A DNA stretch of 64,000 nt from Undaria pinnatifida (GCA_012845835.1 JABAKD010000017.1:8732942-8796941); one strand, 5' to 3'; shown: positions 1 to 11,991, counted from the first letter of the stretch. Made by a program: numbers and translations. The notes: generated by a model from the sequence alone, not told the origin.

Positions 1-489
1 ATACTCATATTTTTCTGAAAACCTCAAAGTGGTGAGATACGCGATGCATTCCTCCTCGGAACGGAACGGCCTCTTCCCTTGAACGGTGCTGGCTGGAGCT
101 GCTACTGCAACACGTGCCCCCTGCAGGTAGATTTTCCTCGAAACGCGGGTGTAATGGCCGACATCACCGCGGTGGGGGGCGATGCTTGTCTCGAGCAGCG
201 TAACGCACAGTTCGACGGCGGCGTATAATGTTCCACCAGCACTTGGAGAACAAAAGCGTTGGGGTTGCAAAATAGTAGAGGAGCCACTGGTGAAAGATGC
301 CCTGAACCGCTGTATTAATAGAAGATAAACATTCTCCCCTTATCGTAGCCTATTTTCAGGACTGCAACGGTTCGTGTTCGTCCACGCCGACAAAATCGTG
401 TGCCCTTGCCGTGTGCACCAACCTGTCGTCTAGGCAAACGGAATCGTGATCTACGTTTCTACATGGATTATTTTATCGTGCAACTGGAG

Positions 490-1790
490 CTTTTTCTTGA
501 TCACAGACAACTCCGACACGTGCGCCGTCACAGACAACTCCAACAATTTCCCATGAAGACTTCACTCCAAACTCTTGTCCACTACATCCATACGGTGTCG
601 AACGGAGCGGAGGAGTTCCTGGAACGCGAGGCATGATTAGTCCTTCGATATCGATCTTTTCACCGTTAAAACTTCAACGTTGCCCCAATTGTCAACAACT
701 CCAGCACTTGTCGCGTCGCAGACAGCTTCAATACTTGGCTCCATCATATGCAACTCCAACGCTTGCACCACCGCAGTTTCAGCCAACACCAGTCCAATCG
801 CAGACAACCCCAATATATTCTCAATCACGGACAACTCCGATCATTGCCTCATTACCGTGCCACCCCTTATCGTATCGTTAGTATCTTGCTAATGAGTTTG
901 ATGATATTCTTCGCCAGCAAAAGCTCGTGGCTGTGCCGGTCAACGAATATCCCCCGACAGAGGAGACCGAGGCATTTTCGACCGATCGATCTCTTTTTTT
1001 TGCTTCATCGTGACTTCGGCACCTGCGCCATCACATGCAACTCCAAAACTTGCGTCATGACAGGCAACGGCGACAGTTGACTCACCACAGCTCGATCCAT
1101 AATCAGCCCCATCGTGGACGACTCCAGCACCATCACAATCATGGACTGTCCAACACCAATACCTAGGTCTACCCCCCTATCTTGTTAGTGATGCTGTTAC
1201 AGGGGTTACAGGTATTCTGCGTGCCTTGAAACTCGTGGTCGGGTCAGTTCACGCAGGTCCGAAGAAAAAGAAAGGCAGGGCATTGTCAACCATTGTCTGT
1301 CGACTTGTTTACCTTGAACCTCCGGCACCAACTCCTGTCCATCACGAAAAGGTCCTACACCCCCCCCCCCATCAGCAGACAATGCCAGCGGTTGCCTCAT
1401 CAACACCTGACTTCAACACTTTCTCTATAGTCTAATCACAGACAATATTTTACAGCACTTGCCACCCCATCACAAACGATGTTTTACAGCACTTGCGTTA
1501 TCACAGCCAAATGTTCGCAACACCCGCCCCACTGTAGAAAACCCCAGCACCCGACTCAGTACAGAGCAAGTGTGTCAAGAGGCGACGGTTTTGGCGTGTG
1601 GTAGACGGCGGTGTAGACGGAAGATACTAGCGGACGTATTTCACTAACGGTGTCGGAACCTGTCCTCTCTTCACGTAATTGCCGCAAACAGCCCCCGCAC
1701 TTGCCCCATGCGAGACATGTTTGCCGCAAATGACTTCAACATTTGCCTCCTCCCAGACAGCCAACACCTGCGCTAATGCTGTTTCACCCG
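490..1790. repeat. Degenerate 27-bp minisatellite
   Basis: A unit close to CAGACAACTCCAACACTTG recurs every 26-27 bases. Unit starts can be read at 504, 531, then 693, 719, 745, 772, 801 and 828, and more diverged units continue to about 1790. The period is a multiple of three, so some frames read Gln/Thr/Pro repeats, but stops interrupt all of them. I see no gene here; it is old, drifting tandem-repeat DNA. Confidence 0.75.
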
Positions 1791-2330
1791 CAGTTCTCGT
1801 AGAACAACATCAATTGGGTGCCGGACGGACGGTTGGGAAGATCCACAAGGCGCCTGACAGCTTGGCTTCGGATCAATGCGCCTGGTCGAATCTTCGTTGT
1901 AGACAAAGAAAAATTACACATCGCAGATTCATTTGGAGCTCTCGTTGACAACATCAAATAGGGGCCAGGGATGTTCTTATATAGTCTAGGCTAGGCTCGG
2001 CACGCTCGATCTTTGCATAGTGTATCCATTTTGGTTTTCTTACAATACCAGCCCCGTCAGTGCTTCAAGAGGAGCCTTCGTTGACAACGCTAATTGGGTG
2101 TCGGACGGAAGGGGCAAGGTCCACGAGGCGCCTAATGTGTCTGGCGGCTTGGGCCCTGTTCGGGTCAATCTGGCGATGAAACACAGACCTCGGTGGAGTG
2201 CTTTGCTTCGGCGAGACAACGTACTTGTGGCCCGCAGTCGACGTGTCCACTTCATGATGACTGCAGCTTTCTGCTCCGCAGCCTGGTTGGTGCGAACTAT
2301 GGTTGTCCGCGTTTATGCTCGTTGAGATGT
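1730..2330. repeat. Two diverged copies of a roughly 280-bp block
   Basis: The block around 1811-1910 is repeated around 2089-2180: both carry AATTGGGTG, a CGGACGG core and AAGGTCCACGAGGCGCC-like sequence in the same order. The second copy lies inside the end of a 265-codon minus-strand open frame (2065-2862). That frame is Arg/His-rich with no recognised domain and I do not call it a gene; the shorter minus-strand frame at 2313-2501 has more natural composition. Either could be a leftover exon of a neighbouring gene. Confidence 0.5.
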
Positions 2331-3119
2331 TGATACGTTGGTCACGCTTGCGACGCCACCACTGTCTTCGTCTCGACTCGATGGTGGTGTCACGGGTTTG
2401 ATCAGTTTCTGGCTGATGGGGACTTGAGCCATCCCTCCTCCAGAGATCCGTACCCCCTGATGCATGTTCCAGGTCACGGAAACCCCTTCGTCGACGGACA
2501 TCGGATAAGTGTGGTAGCGTGGGAGCAGTGTGTGTAGGCGGTAGCGCAGCGTTTGGCAAATTTATGCGTCGAACGGCGTGAGCACATCGATGACGTGCCT
2601 GGCATGTCATTTTAGAGCTGATGATTATCCTATTCGAGTGTTGTGACATGATAGCACCTTTACGACTGGAATGGAGATGCACTAAACCTGCAAGTAGATT
2701 GCCTCCGAAGCGTGAGTTCACTTTTGCAAAGTAGGAAAGTGGACAAGCCTCCGTATTTAACTGTATCCATTCGGCCCAACTGCCCAAAAAAGGGATTTCA
2801 CGGTCGTCCATTGGCGTGCCTACGTGAGCTAGCACAAATGAGTATGAGTGCGGTAAGTGCACGAGCCTGCAGGACTACTTGGTATTGTATGTAACGCTAC
2901 ATGGTGGGTTTAGCACTATTATACTGTGCACAACCCATCCAGCTCCAATCTTAGGCTGTTTTCCGCATACAATTGCATGCATGCCATACTTAAGTGCCGA
3001 GGTATCCCACGATAGGGGAACAGCGGAAGTTCCTAAGAAGTTTCTGACCACGTTGCATGAGGAGCTCAATATCTCACGCGAAGCATGACATCGAACGTAA
3101 CATCAAACGTACTCAATGC

Positions 3120-3362
3120 CTGCTACGAAAGAGGTGTCACTTATCGTCTGAAATGATTTCTGAGTGACGGGGCTCCTTAACCCCAAATCGTCGGAGTTGG
3201 TCCACGTTTTTGCATGAGTTTCGTTGCACACCTAGGCCGTAGGATTTTTCAATCCGGTAGCAGTCATTTTTTGTCCAAAACCAGCTTTGGGAGGGATCTC
3301 AAGCTCCCAAACTGAGGAACCTAAGAAAAAACCAATGGTTGGTGCACCTCTAACGTAGCGCG
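3120..3362 (-). mobile_element. MITE-like element, minus orientation
   Basis: Starts TGCTACGAAAGAGGTG and ends CACCTCTAACGTAGCG, which are imperfect inverted repeats. Read on the minus strand it starts like the other family members: a TIR, then CACCAACCATTGGTTTTTTC and a FRAME-less AT-rich body with a TTCCTCA..TGGGAGCT block. It has no coding capacity. Confidence 0.65.
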
Positions 3363-4599
3363 GGCCACTCGCCCGCGTAATCCGACCAATACATCTATGC
3401 GCTAGTCCTAAAACAAATGTAGTCGTAAAAATACATCAATAGCCGGTAGTTCCTCACTTGAGGCGCACAACCAACCAGAACGCCAGAAATGTTCGTTTGG
3501 CCCAAAACGTTCAACCTATAGAGGGATGGCCCTGCCACAACTACTACTAGAACATGTTGCCGGTCCAATCATAGCTTGTTTCGCGCATACGAAAGGAAGA
3601 AGCGCGACATGTACGTATCGTTCACCTGTGGCAGCGTATCGTGTCCACTACACGATCGTATATGTCTCCCACCGTGCCGTGCGAGTCTTGACCGGACGTG
3701 TTCAGCTCCCAATCGTGATTTTCGCAGACACTTTTGCAGGCAGATCAAGGACGCGGCAATTGTTGATAGATTTATAGTTTTCCCGCTAAACAAAAATCAA
3801 CGCGAAATCGAGAAATATTTTGTTGTGACGGCGTAGGGTATCCACGGCAAGACCCTGCATATCTCTCGCCGTCCCGTGTGACTCCTGGCCAGGCGGGACC
3901 AGCTCCCAGTCGTGTTCTTCCTAGACGCTGCCGCCTACCGAAAGAAAGTCCTACAAGTTGATGATAGCTGATGAACGCGAAGAGGTTGCTCACAATGGTA
4001 GTAGGCACATAGGTATGTTGATTGCAGTTACATTTAACCTGCTGCGCTAGATCCAATTGACAGTTGTCCCAATCGCCATTTTTGCAGACGCTGGCGCCGA
4101 CCGGAAATGAGACTCACGCCAACGACGGTTACTTGTATCATGCTGCGCGAGTTCGTGGCGAGAGCCATCCCAATCGTGGTGTATGCCGACGATGCCGAGC
4201 AGACGTATCAGCGGCCGCCGCATCGCACACAACGTTGCCACCAACCTACAACTCCACATAAATCTGCAAGGACAAATTGCTTGAAAATACAGTGCTACAT
4301 CTATTTCAATAACAAACGACTAAGCCTAACGGAACCCAGGGATAGCAACCCTATATCCGTGACCCAGACTGCGTCGTGTGATTGATAACGTAGTTGCCAC
4401 GCTTTTGCGTGAGGTGCCGTGAGAGGCCTCCCAATCGTTAGGCGTACGCGTACTGCCGCATGCGTCCACACCTGAGTAGCAATCCGAGAGCGGTTGTTGC
4501 CATTTCTGCTAGATCTTGGCCGGAATCCCCGTCACTCCTTGCGTTCTCCAATGAACGAAAACCTGAGTTGGACGCAGACGACAGAAGCCCTCAGTCGAC

Positions 4600-4850
4600 G
4601 CGTGCTACGATAGAGGTGCACCACGTTTTTTATGAGGTTCCTCAATTTGGGAGGTTAAGACATGTCCTTCTTGACCCAAAAAACTGATTGGGAAAAACAT
4701 AAAGCAACTACCGGAGGAAATATTCTATGGCCTAGGTACACGGCGAGAATTAGGCAAACAAAACCACCTATTTCCGGCGATTTTGGCTTAAGGAGCCTCG
4801 TGGTTTAGAAAACGTTTTAGACGAAAAGTGATACCTCTATCGTAGCACGC
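4600..4850 (+). mobile_element. MITE-like element, best-preserved copy (251 bp)
   Basis: The ends form a perfect 18-bp terminal inverted repeat, GCGTGCTACGATAGAGGT at 4600-4617 and its complement at 4833-4850. The flanking triplet GAC occurs on both sides (4597-4599 and 4851-4853), a possible 3-bp target duplication. Internal landmarks shared by family members are GGCCTAGGTACACG near 4730 and TTAAGGAGCCTCGT..TTTAGAAAACG near 4788-4815. It encodes nothing, so it would have to be moved by a transposase elsewhere. Confidence 0.85.
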
Positions 4851-5297
4851 GACGGATTCCACGATAGCACCCCACCAAAACCAGTGATTTTATGTAACGA
4901 ACGTTTCATGGCTGCTCGACACGAGGAAGGGTTTCATGAACAAAATGTCTTCGTGTGGGTTTTGGTTTGCAAAGGACTATCGAACGATAACGTCGGGGCA
5001 GCAAGGGCTATTGTATTTCAGGAAATACGGCCAGGAGCTACTTGTTATAAGGCTTAGTTTGGTTAAGCTGTTGGTCAACCTTTTGCAAGTGGTCGAACGG
5101 ACTAAAACCCTACTAGACCAAATACCTTAGCATACGTTCAAAACCGGCGATTTCGTTAGGTAAAAGTTGTAGGGGCTACCGTAGAACGATTCACGCGTGA
5201 GTCGGGCTCAGCCCATAGCGGTAGGAAGGTTAGGCAAACATATTTCTTAACCGATCTTCTCAACTGAGGAATCGTCCTATCACTCTGTCAGTAAATA

Positions 5298-5340
5298 TAA
5301 GCAACATTTCATTTTAATATTAATGCACAAATGTTGCTTA
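5298..5340. repeat. Perfect 12-bp hairpin
   Basis: TAAGCAACATTT (5298-5309) and AAATGTTGCTTA (5329-5340) are exact complements around a 19-base AT-rich loop. It sits immediately before a tRNA-like sequence. It could fold in RNA or DNA; no known regulatory element is recognised. Confidence 0.8.
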
Positions 5341-5346
5341 TAATCC

Positions 5347-5426
5347 TGAACGTAGTGGTATAGAGCATGGGTCCTCGAATCAGAAGCGCTTACCTGTAGT
5401 TCGACCCCAGGCTCAATACCTTTTTT
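5347..5426 (+). ncRNA. tRNA-like sequence with T-run, possible SINE head or tRNA relic
   Basis: GTAGTGGTATAGAGCATGG resembles a tRNA D-arm (A box) and AGTTCGACCCC a B box at normal spacing, followed by a CCTG..CAGG T-arm-like pairing and TTTTTT at 5421-5426, a pol III-type stop. The acceptor stem is not convincing, so it is more likely a tRNA-derived element than a working tRNA. Confidence 0.4.
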
Positions 5427-6099
5427 GTGTGCCGAAAACAAACGGTTTATTATGCTATTATTGCTAAAAATGTTTCTCAAACGCAGTTTCTGTTTACGTT
5501 TTTCTCGATTGCTGCTGCTTGACGGTACGCGCTGCTCAGTCCGCCGTTTCCTATCTACTTGGAAGCTTGAGCACCGTATCCCTACACGATGATTCTTATG
5601 TGCCAGGAACAAAACGAGCCTTTGTGTATATAGGACGGGGGGGGGGGAGAGGAAGAGGAAGAACGGAGATGCGCAGACCTCTGGCTGGGGTGGCCAACCC
5701 AGTGACTTCCTCGATCTGCCGACAATCCCTGAAAGAACCCCGACGCGCTTGTGCTCGACTCGGTCTTGCCAACCTACTCGAGAGGTGTGCTCTCAGCAGT
5801 GAGAGGGGAAGACAACATTTTGCGCTCATCTACCCCCGAGCCCAAAATTCTCTCCCCAGGCCCTGCCTAATTCTCCCTTACAATACACCGTGACATGCCG
5901 ATCACCACATCTGAGTGTACCGTTATTTCGTTTACCGGAAAATCTATCCTAAATGATCTTTTTTGAAATTATCTCAATAGGGGGGGGGGGTATTGTATCG
6001 CAGGAATACAGTCTCGATTTGATAGCAGTGGTGGAAGTGTTCGTACCCCCTTGGTCATGGTGTTGCTGATCGTGTTTCGCTATTATTTCTTATAACAAA

Positions 6100-6209
6100 T
6101 TGCCATTGAACGATTACCATTGGACGATTACCATTAAACGATTGCCATTGGACGATTACCATTATTGGACGATTACCGTTGGGCGATTACCATTGGACGA
6201 TTACCATTG
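6100..6209. repeat. 14-15-bp minisatellite
   Basis: GGACGATTACCATT and close variants (AAACGATTGCCATT, GGGCGATTACCATT) repeat about seven times directly before a MITE-like element. The array abuts the left TIR of that element at about 6211. Confidence 0.85.
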
Positions 6210-6212
6210 CAC

Positions 6213-6474
6213 GCGTGCTACGACGGTAGAAGTGCACCAACCATTGGTTTTTCTGAGTTTTCCTCAACTTAGGAGCTTCAGACCTCTCCCAAAGACTTAT
6301 TTGAACAAAAAGAGAAACATTAAACTGCCGCCGGATGAAAAATTCCCATGACCTAGGTACACGTCGACAATCGTAGACAAAAAAATGGCGTGTTCCCGAC
6401 CAGTCTGGGTTAAGGAACCTCGTCATTCAGAAACCATTTCAGCCAAAAAAAGGGTATACCTCTACCGTAGCACA
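6213..6474 (+). mobile_element. MITE-like element
   Basis: Left end CGTGCTACGACGGTAGAAG and right end ACCTCTACCGTAGCAC are inverted repeats of the same family as 4600-4850. It shares CACCAACCATTGGTTTTTCT after the left end, CCATGACCTAGGTACACG near 6347 and GGGTTAAGGAACCTCGT near 6408. Non-coding. Confidence 0.78.
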
Positions 6475-7498
6475 TGCTGCTAATAGGACGGTAAACGTGC
6501 GTCAACCTTTGCTCTGGCCTCCCGAGGGTGGTTGCTTAATAAAGTGCTCTTCTGCGCCTCACACAAAAAACGATTAGTCTAATTAGTCGAGTAAAATGAA
6601 GGTTCAGCCCGATCACCATTCCCATGGGATAGGTATAAATAATTGTCATATTTCTCACAAAAAAGAATGGCATTCCAAATTATTTGGGTGGAGGAGCCCA
6701 GTTTTCCGTGAAGTATAGTCTACTTGCCAAAAATATACCATGTCTAGCGTAGCACGTATCCAAGTCCGCTTTCAGGTTGAGGTATTCGAAGTAGAGACCG
6801 CCATGTGAGGAGTCTCAGGACCACCATGTTCGCACCGACCGTAGAATGGGCCTCGAAGACCCATCCCATGCACCGGTCACTCGAAAGCTTATACTAAACA
6901 CCCACCAAATCGCAATCAAAGATTGGTTTTTTAGGTCGTGTACTCCCATCTCAGATTTGAACGGGGATGGTGCATCCTGTCGATTCTTCCCTACTCGGCC
7001 TCCGGATAGCATGGCAAATAGCTTGCCTCGGAGGAAGCAGAGGGGGGCTTTTGGGGTGTCGTATTGGTGCACCTTCGGCTGGTGGTTGCACAGGCTTGCA
7101 CGGCTCTTTTTATTCTACGAGTACGCGTCATCAAGACTTACGGGCACAGGCTCCACTGCTGCTACGATGCGCCGCAAAACCGCACTGCAGCCTCTGTACA
7201 GCATTGCTGTGCACACTTCGCTGCTGGTGCCTATTTCTTACACAGGCGCTCACCTTCGACCATAATGTCCATGAAGGTACATGCAAGCCCCAGTACCTTG
7301 TTGATAACATACGATTGCGGGGGTTCCCGAGCGACGTACGGGATACATTTTGACGTCAGCCGTGATAGCTTCGTTGTTAGGTATCAGCGGTTCGATGCAA
7401 GTACTCCGGTGTGTATGTCCAGAACGAAAGGCGTAGTAGATGCTTGCTCCTTCCACGGGTGACTATTTCTGTATACGTGTGTTAGACTCGGACTAGTC

Positions 7499-7725
7499 AC
7501 CAGTAGTAGTAGCAGTAGTAGTAGCAGTAGTAGTAGCAGTAGCTGCAATAAAGTAGTAGTCTAATATTAGTAGTAGTTGTAGTTGTAGTAGTAGAAGTAG
7601 TTGTTGTTGTGGCAGTAGCTGCAATAAAGTAGTAGTAGTCGTAGTAGAAGTAGTAGTAGTTGTAGTAGTAGCTGCAATAAAGTAGTAGTAGTAGTAGCAG
7701 CAGTAGTAGCAAGACGAGGAGGAAT
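7499..7725. repeat. AGT-type trinucleotide microsatellite
   Basis: Long runs of AGT with interspersed AGC, AGTTGT and a threefold CTGCAATAAAGTAGTAGT block. The tract produces spurious Leu- or Tyr-rich open frames on the minus strand; none is a gene. Confidence 0.9.
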
Positions 7726-9402
7726 GGCTGCAGTAGCAGTGTTTTCAGTATGGACAGATCGATCAACACTGGAACAGAGAAATGTTAGGGTGGAAAGTCT
7801 CTCACTCTGATATGCGCACCTCTTTCGACGATAGTTTTGACCCAGACGGTGAATGTCCTCCATCGAATCCCGAACCCTCGGAGACTCGCTTCTCCGCTGT
7901 TATGACAAGCTCCTGCATAAGTTCGGTATACCATTTGTTTCGAGATGGCGGAGGAGGCTGTTTGAAAAAGGTAATACAGTAGTCTAGTTGAAGCCACGGT
8001 TTCGCAATATTAATTCGTCAACAGTAGGATTGCTAAGATAATCGCCATCCAGCCTTCGCCGGTGCTCCAGAAAACACATACTGGGGCAATTGGTCGTTAG
8101 TGTCGACGACGTTGAGCGTATTTGTGCTTCGTGGGCTCGGGGATGACGGCACTGGATTGGACGAGAAGCCAATGGGTTGACGAAAGGCGTAGGGCACGAA
8201 CCAGTAAAGGCTACGCTGCAGAAAATGTAGCTATGATGTAGCCGTATGCTGCCTCAGAGTCCCCGCAGTACGTACGAGGGCAATCAATGATGCAGGGGTG
8301 TGCATGGCAGACATTTGGCCGCGTACATTTAGGTTAATCTCGACTGCCTTGTTCGTGACGACCACACATTGTTTTGACCCATGTAGTACCCAGTCATGCC
8401 ACGTAGAAGCTTGCCGCCAACGCTTGCTACTGCAAACCGTCTGCGCTATTCTTATCCTATGCCAGATTTTCCCATTGGTCACTCCTACCGGACTTGAAAA
8501 AATCGATTGATTGTTGACAAAAAAACTCACTACTCCTCACTCTTGCCAATCGACGTAATGCGGCGTGTTTTAAACAGATAATAGTTGGTTTTGGTCACGG
8601 TTCCGGACAATAATGTTTCCCTGAGGAACGGCTCCAAACGGATATGAAAATTAGCACCCTACTATAACTGTTCGACGTACTCTCCACGGAAGGCCTCTCC
8701 TGGTATGCTATGGCACTGTTCTACGCCGGACACCCGAAGGCCCTAGGGCATCACCGATGGCGTAAATAACGCGTACACATCTACAGCTGCAGCCTGACTG
8801 TAGCACCGTCGATTCGTATTTCATGTGAATAAGATTCAGCAGTTATGGTGTGACTGTACCTCCCCCAACGCCTCTCCTGGAATGGTCTCTCCAGTTTCCG
8901 GCAATGGCGGTGTGCGGTTGTCCTCAATGTCGCACTGGAGTATTATCTCCGTTAGACAGGCAATGGCAATCTTTCGGGCGGAAGGTCCTAACGGTCGCAG
9001 GGGGGACGGCCGGGGCAATAACTTCAAGTTAAATTTGCCCAAGCGATGGATTTCGGGCCAAGGCTATTGTAGGGGCAACAGTCCCAGGGCTTTTCTCTCC
9101 GTGGGTCAGGGCAATTTGCTCGGGTGGATATCCTGTTACGCTGCATGCACAAACGTGTAAGTTTTTTATACGCTGGACCAGTCCAATAAATTGGCGCAAT
9201 GTCTGCCTTGAGTGCGATCTCGGGCCGGTCGTGTTAGCGGCCTGTACTATTTTGTGGTGAGAATGGGTGTACTCCCCTTGATATAGCTCGAGGTTGCGCT
9301 ATAGAAGGCTCACAGGGCACACCTGTGCCACTGCATCCATTTCACAAGAGATACAACGCCGTGCCGTGTACGTTGAGTGCCGTGGACAACCGTGGCCGAA
9401 AA

Positions 9403-9560
9403 AAATGTTGACTCACACACATATAGTCCACACACAAACAGAAAAACTCATTCAAGGCACCCTACCCCCGTACGCGATCCGACATGAAGAGTTTTGTTTT
9501 CCTTGAAAAACCAAGAAAAAAAGGCTCGCGCTTCGCGCAGGCGCGCATCATTATTATCAC
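9403..9560 (+). repeat. Dispersed repeat with GC hairpin, copy 1
   Basis: Shared with 33786-33954 in opposite orientation: AAATGTTGACT, then GGCACCCTAC, CGA..TGAAGAG, CCAAGAAAAAAAGGCTCG and a CGCGCTTCGCGC palindrome, then ATCA. The conserved hairpin near one end recalls rolling-circle element ends, but no terminal motif settles that. Confidence 0.6.
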
Positions 9561-10290
9561 AACTTAGCACTTTCGAACCTCACCTAAGGCGTAACCACCA
9601 GGCGTTTCATCGGTCTTCAACGCGGCGACCCTCGCAAGGTGCACCAACATGCCTGCCGCCACCAACACTCTCGGTCCGTCACTACCCAAAACGGCAACTT
9701 GGTGCGCTAGCGCCGCGCCAAACCTGGCAGATCTCTCAGGTTGGGGTAGAAGCTCGTTAAAAGGTGATGATTCTTCCCCGCCCGAATGCCGCCGTATCCA
9801 TCTGCGTACAGGATTGTTGTAGCTGCGACTGCTCCTGAATTCGTCACCCCCTAAATAGGTGGAGCTGTGTGGACATCCGGCTAGGCCCCCTTCCAGCATC
9901 GCGGTTACCTGGAAGCGTGAATAGGTTGGTTAAATTGCTGTGCAAATGTTGTCGGATTTGTTTTGCACTCGAACGTGTATATTAGCTTCGTGATATTTCG
10001 ATGTAAAAGGCATTTGTTTTCGTGTTGTAGTCTCAAACGTGCCTGCAAGCGCTGGTGTTTCTACTGCAATTGAAGCTGCGTGACATAAACTTACCATGCT
10101 GTTGGGGGTTTGTGGTGTTCCGGCGGTGCATCATATACCCAACACCTAAATTTGCAATTTACGATTATTCAACTTGTGCTTTACTCCGTGCTGCGGCGTT
10201 TGTTTATGCACTGACCGGGCGCGTTTTCTCGCTGTGAGCGACGCTCATTGACGGCACGAACATATTCCACGTCGATAGTAAGGTCGATAT

Positions 10291-11991
10291 TTAAAAGAGC
10301 CACATATACTGCAACCATTCACTCAGGATCTCGTCGAAACATGGACCTTTCCTGCGTCGTACACACTGCGCAGACACCACACTCGTGTATCCCCGCACCT
10401 GGCTTAAGAAGTAGTCCCTTGTAATTTCGGTAGCCAAAACAACCACCTGCTTAGTTGGTTGCTGTTCTTCCGCCCCTTCGTTCCAATCCATTGCCCACAC
10501 TCCCTCCTTAGCCGATTTCCCCGGACGACGCTTCTGCCACACTTTCTTGGTTGTACGTTCAGGCCTGGTGTTGCTCCAACCACCATCTCCACGACGCCTA
10601 TCATCCTTTCTCCACCATGCACCTCCCTTGTCTTCGTTGGTTCCGGCTTTAGGATATACGCCAGAGCTGGAACGTCCGACGTTCCACCACCAGAGGGTTT
10701 CCTTGGGGGATTGCCCAACGGGAGGGCAGAGAGAACCTCCCAACGCTAACCGCGCTAACAGAGTGAAGCCACAACGTTCCTCGTCGTCGTTGCCGCCTCT
10801 TTTCCACCGTGTGGCTAAAAGTACCGCAAAGTTACCCCCACCGCAGGTTTCGAATTCAGAACGTGGAACGCGCTGCGCCGACGTGCCGCCATGCATTGAA
10901 ACCCCTGGCACCCGAGAAACGCCTTCCACAGACGTACTCGTCCGACCGGCGGTTATGCTCCCCATGATCTCTGGCGCAAATCTCGGAGAGCTTGAAAGTG
11001 ACCGTTGAAGTGCTGATTTCGAGACTGCGCCGCTGTACAGTGTCTCGTTCGCGTCTATGGTGCTCAGTCGGGAAATGCTTCCTCCCCTTTCCCCATAGGT
11101 GCTGCTGTAACCCGACCTAAGAGACGTACCCACACTGGTGTACGCTGAGGACGAATCTATGCTGGGCCGTCGGGGTTCTGACCACGGAATTGCCTTTTTG
11201 CCGTTTCTCGATGGGTATGTTGGGGCTGCTGCCGCCCCTTTCGGTCGCATAAGTGGAGATACAAGGTTACTTGCCAGCGATGTTGGGGATACTCCGGATA
11301 CCTCTGGTCCCTTAGCAGCGGCAACGTGGACGGCCGAACCATGAGACAAAGCAGAACTTCTTTTGCGGTGACCTGAAATCCTCCCGCTGGCGGCGTAAGA
11401 GGTCTGATGAGAGAGATTTACTTCATAGTCTACGGAAACGCGCCTGCGTCGTGATGTTGGCCCTGCCGCGGTGAGAGCGGAATCCACCTCCGAGATGAGA
11501 GGGGGGTTTAGGTTTCCTCGCGCTCTGTGGCTGGCGTCCCCTGGCATTCCACTGTCACCAACTGTCGGCATCGTCGACCCGAGGCGCAAAAGCGAGTTCA
11601 ACAGTAATAATAGTTCCTTGATCTCTCGTGCAGCCTCGATATTCTTAACGCTGATAGGCAACGGCGTCTGCTGCTGTTGCTCCCGCTTGTCCTGGGTGCC
11701 TATCCTCTGACTTTGTCCAGAACCTTCAGAGGATCTACCCCCTCTCACCGATAAATCGACAGACAGCGCACGCTCTAACGTGCACAGCGTCGCCACCACA
11801 AGGTACCCCCCTCCAAGCTTGCGGAGAATTTCGTCACCCGAGACTGCCGAATTAATCCTCGCTCGTCCTCCAGATATTTGGGAAGTGAGATGACTCCGGG
11901 GTTTACCCAGGTGACCATTGACGTCGACCGAATTATTAGAATGTATCTTGTCGGTCTTCCAAGACCCGTTGTTATCGTTGCCTCGGCTCTT
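10291..11991 (-). CDS. Exon 29: terminal exon, long Ser/Arg/Gly-rich cytoplasmic tail
   Basis: An open frame of 566 codons plus stop (TAA at 10291-10293), the longest in the window. It is entered in phase 0 if the acceptor is CAAACTAAG; the frame is open further, to about 12058. The first half has a helix (NIEAAREIKELLLLLNSLLR) and long Ser-rich stretches with basic sites such as RRRRVSV and RKRSS, which could be phosphorylation targets (inference). From about 10720 to 10404 a second minus-strand frame is also open and reads more naturally, so a late frameshift or extra intron is possible. It could be a separate single-exon gene; phase and orientation favour the channel tail. Confidence 0.6.
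   Translation of the reverse strand, partial: KSRGNDNNGSWKTDKIHSNNSVDVNGHLGKPRSHLTSQISGGRARINSAVSGDEILRKLGGGYLVVATLCTLERALSVDLSVRGGRSSEGSGQSQRIGTQDKREQQQQTPLPISVKNIEAAREIKELLLLLNSLLRLGSTMPTVGDSGMPGDASHRARGNLNPPLISEVDSALTAAGPTSRRRRVSVDYEVNLSHQTSYAASGRISGHRKRSSALSHGSAVHVAAAKGPEVSGVSPTSLASNLVSPLMRPKGAAAAPTYPSRNGKKAIPWSEPRRPSIDSSSAYTSVGTSLRSGYSSTYGERGGSISRLSTIDANETLYSGAVSKSALQRSLSSSPRFAPEIMGSITAGRTSTSVEGVSRVPGVSMHGGTSAQRVPRSEFETCGGGNFAVLLATRWKRGGNDDEERCGFTLLARLALGGSLCPPVGQSPKETLWWWNVGRSSSGVYPKAGTNEDKGGAWWRKDDRRRGDGGWSNTRPERTTKKVWQKRRPGKSAKEGVWAMDWNEGAEEQQPTKQVVVLATEITRDYFLSQVRGYTSVVSAQCVRRRKGPCFDEILSEWLQYMWLF

Larger units (their letters stand above)
2331..10290. other. Non-genic region downstream of the channel gene
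   Basis: I find no convincing exon in this stretch. It holds several copies of a short inverted-repeat element (about 3120-3362, 4600-4850, 6213-6474 and a worn one ending near 6755), a 14-15-bp minisatellite (6100-6209), a hairpin with a tRNA-like sequence (5298-5426), an AGT-type trinucleotide tract (7499-7725) and one copy of a second dispersed repeat (9403-9560). Open frames here are short and overlap on both strands. Confidence 0.6.

Noticed and set aside
5519-5893. Plus-strand frame of 124 codons
   Set aside because: It contains a poly-G run and has no domain, and the opposite strand is equally open.
7497-7863. Leu-, Thr- and Tyr-rich minus-strand frames
   Set aside because: They come from the AGT trinucleotide tract and show no protein signal outside it.
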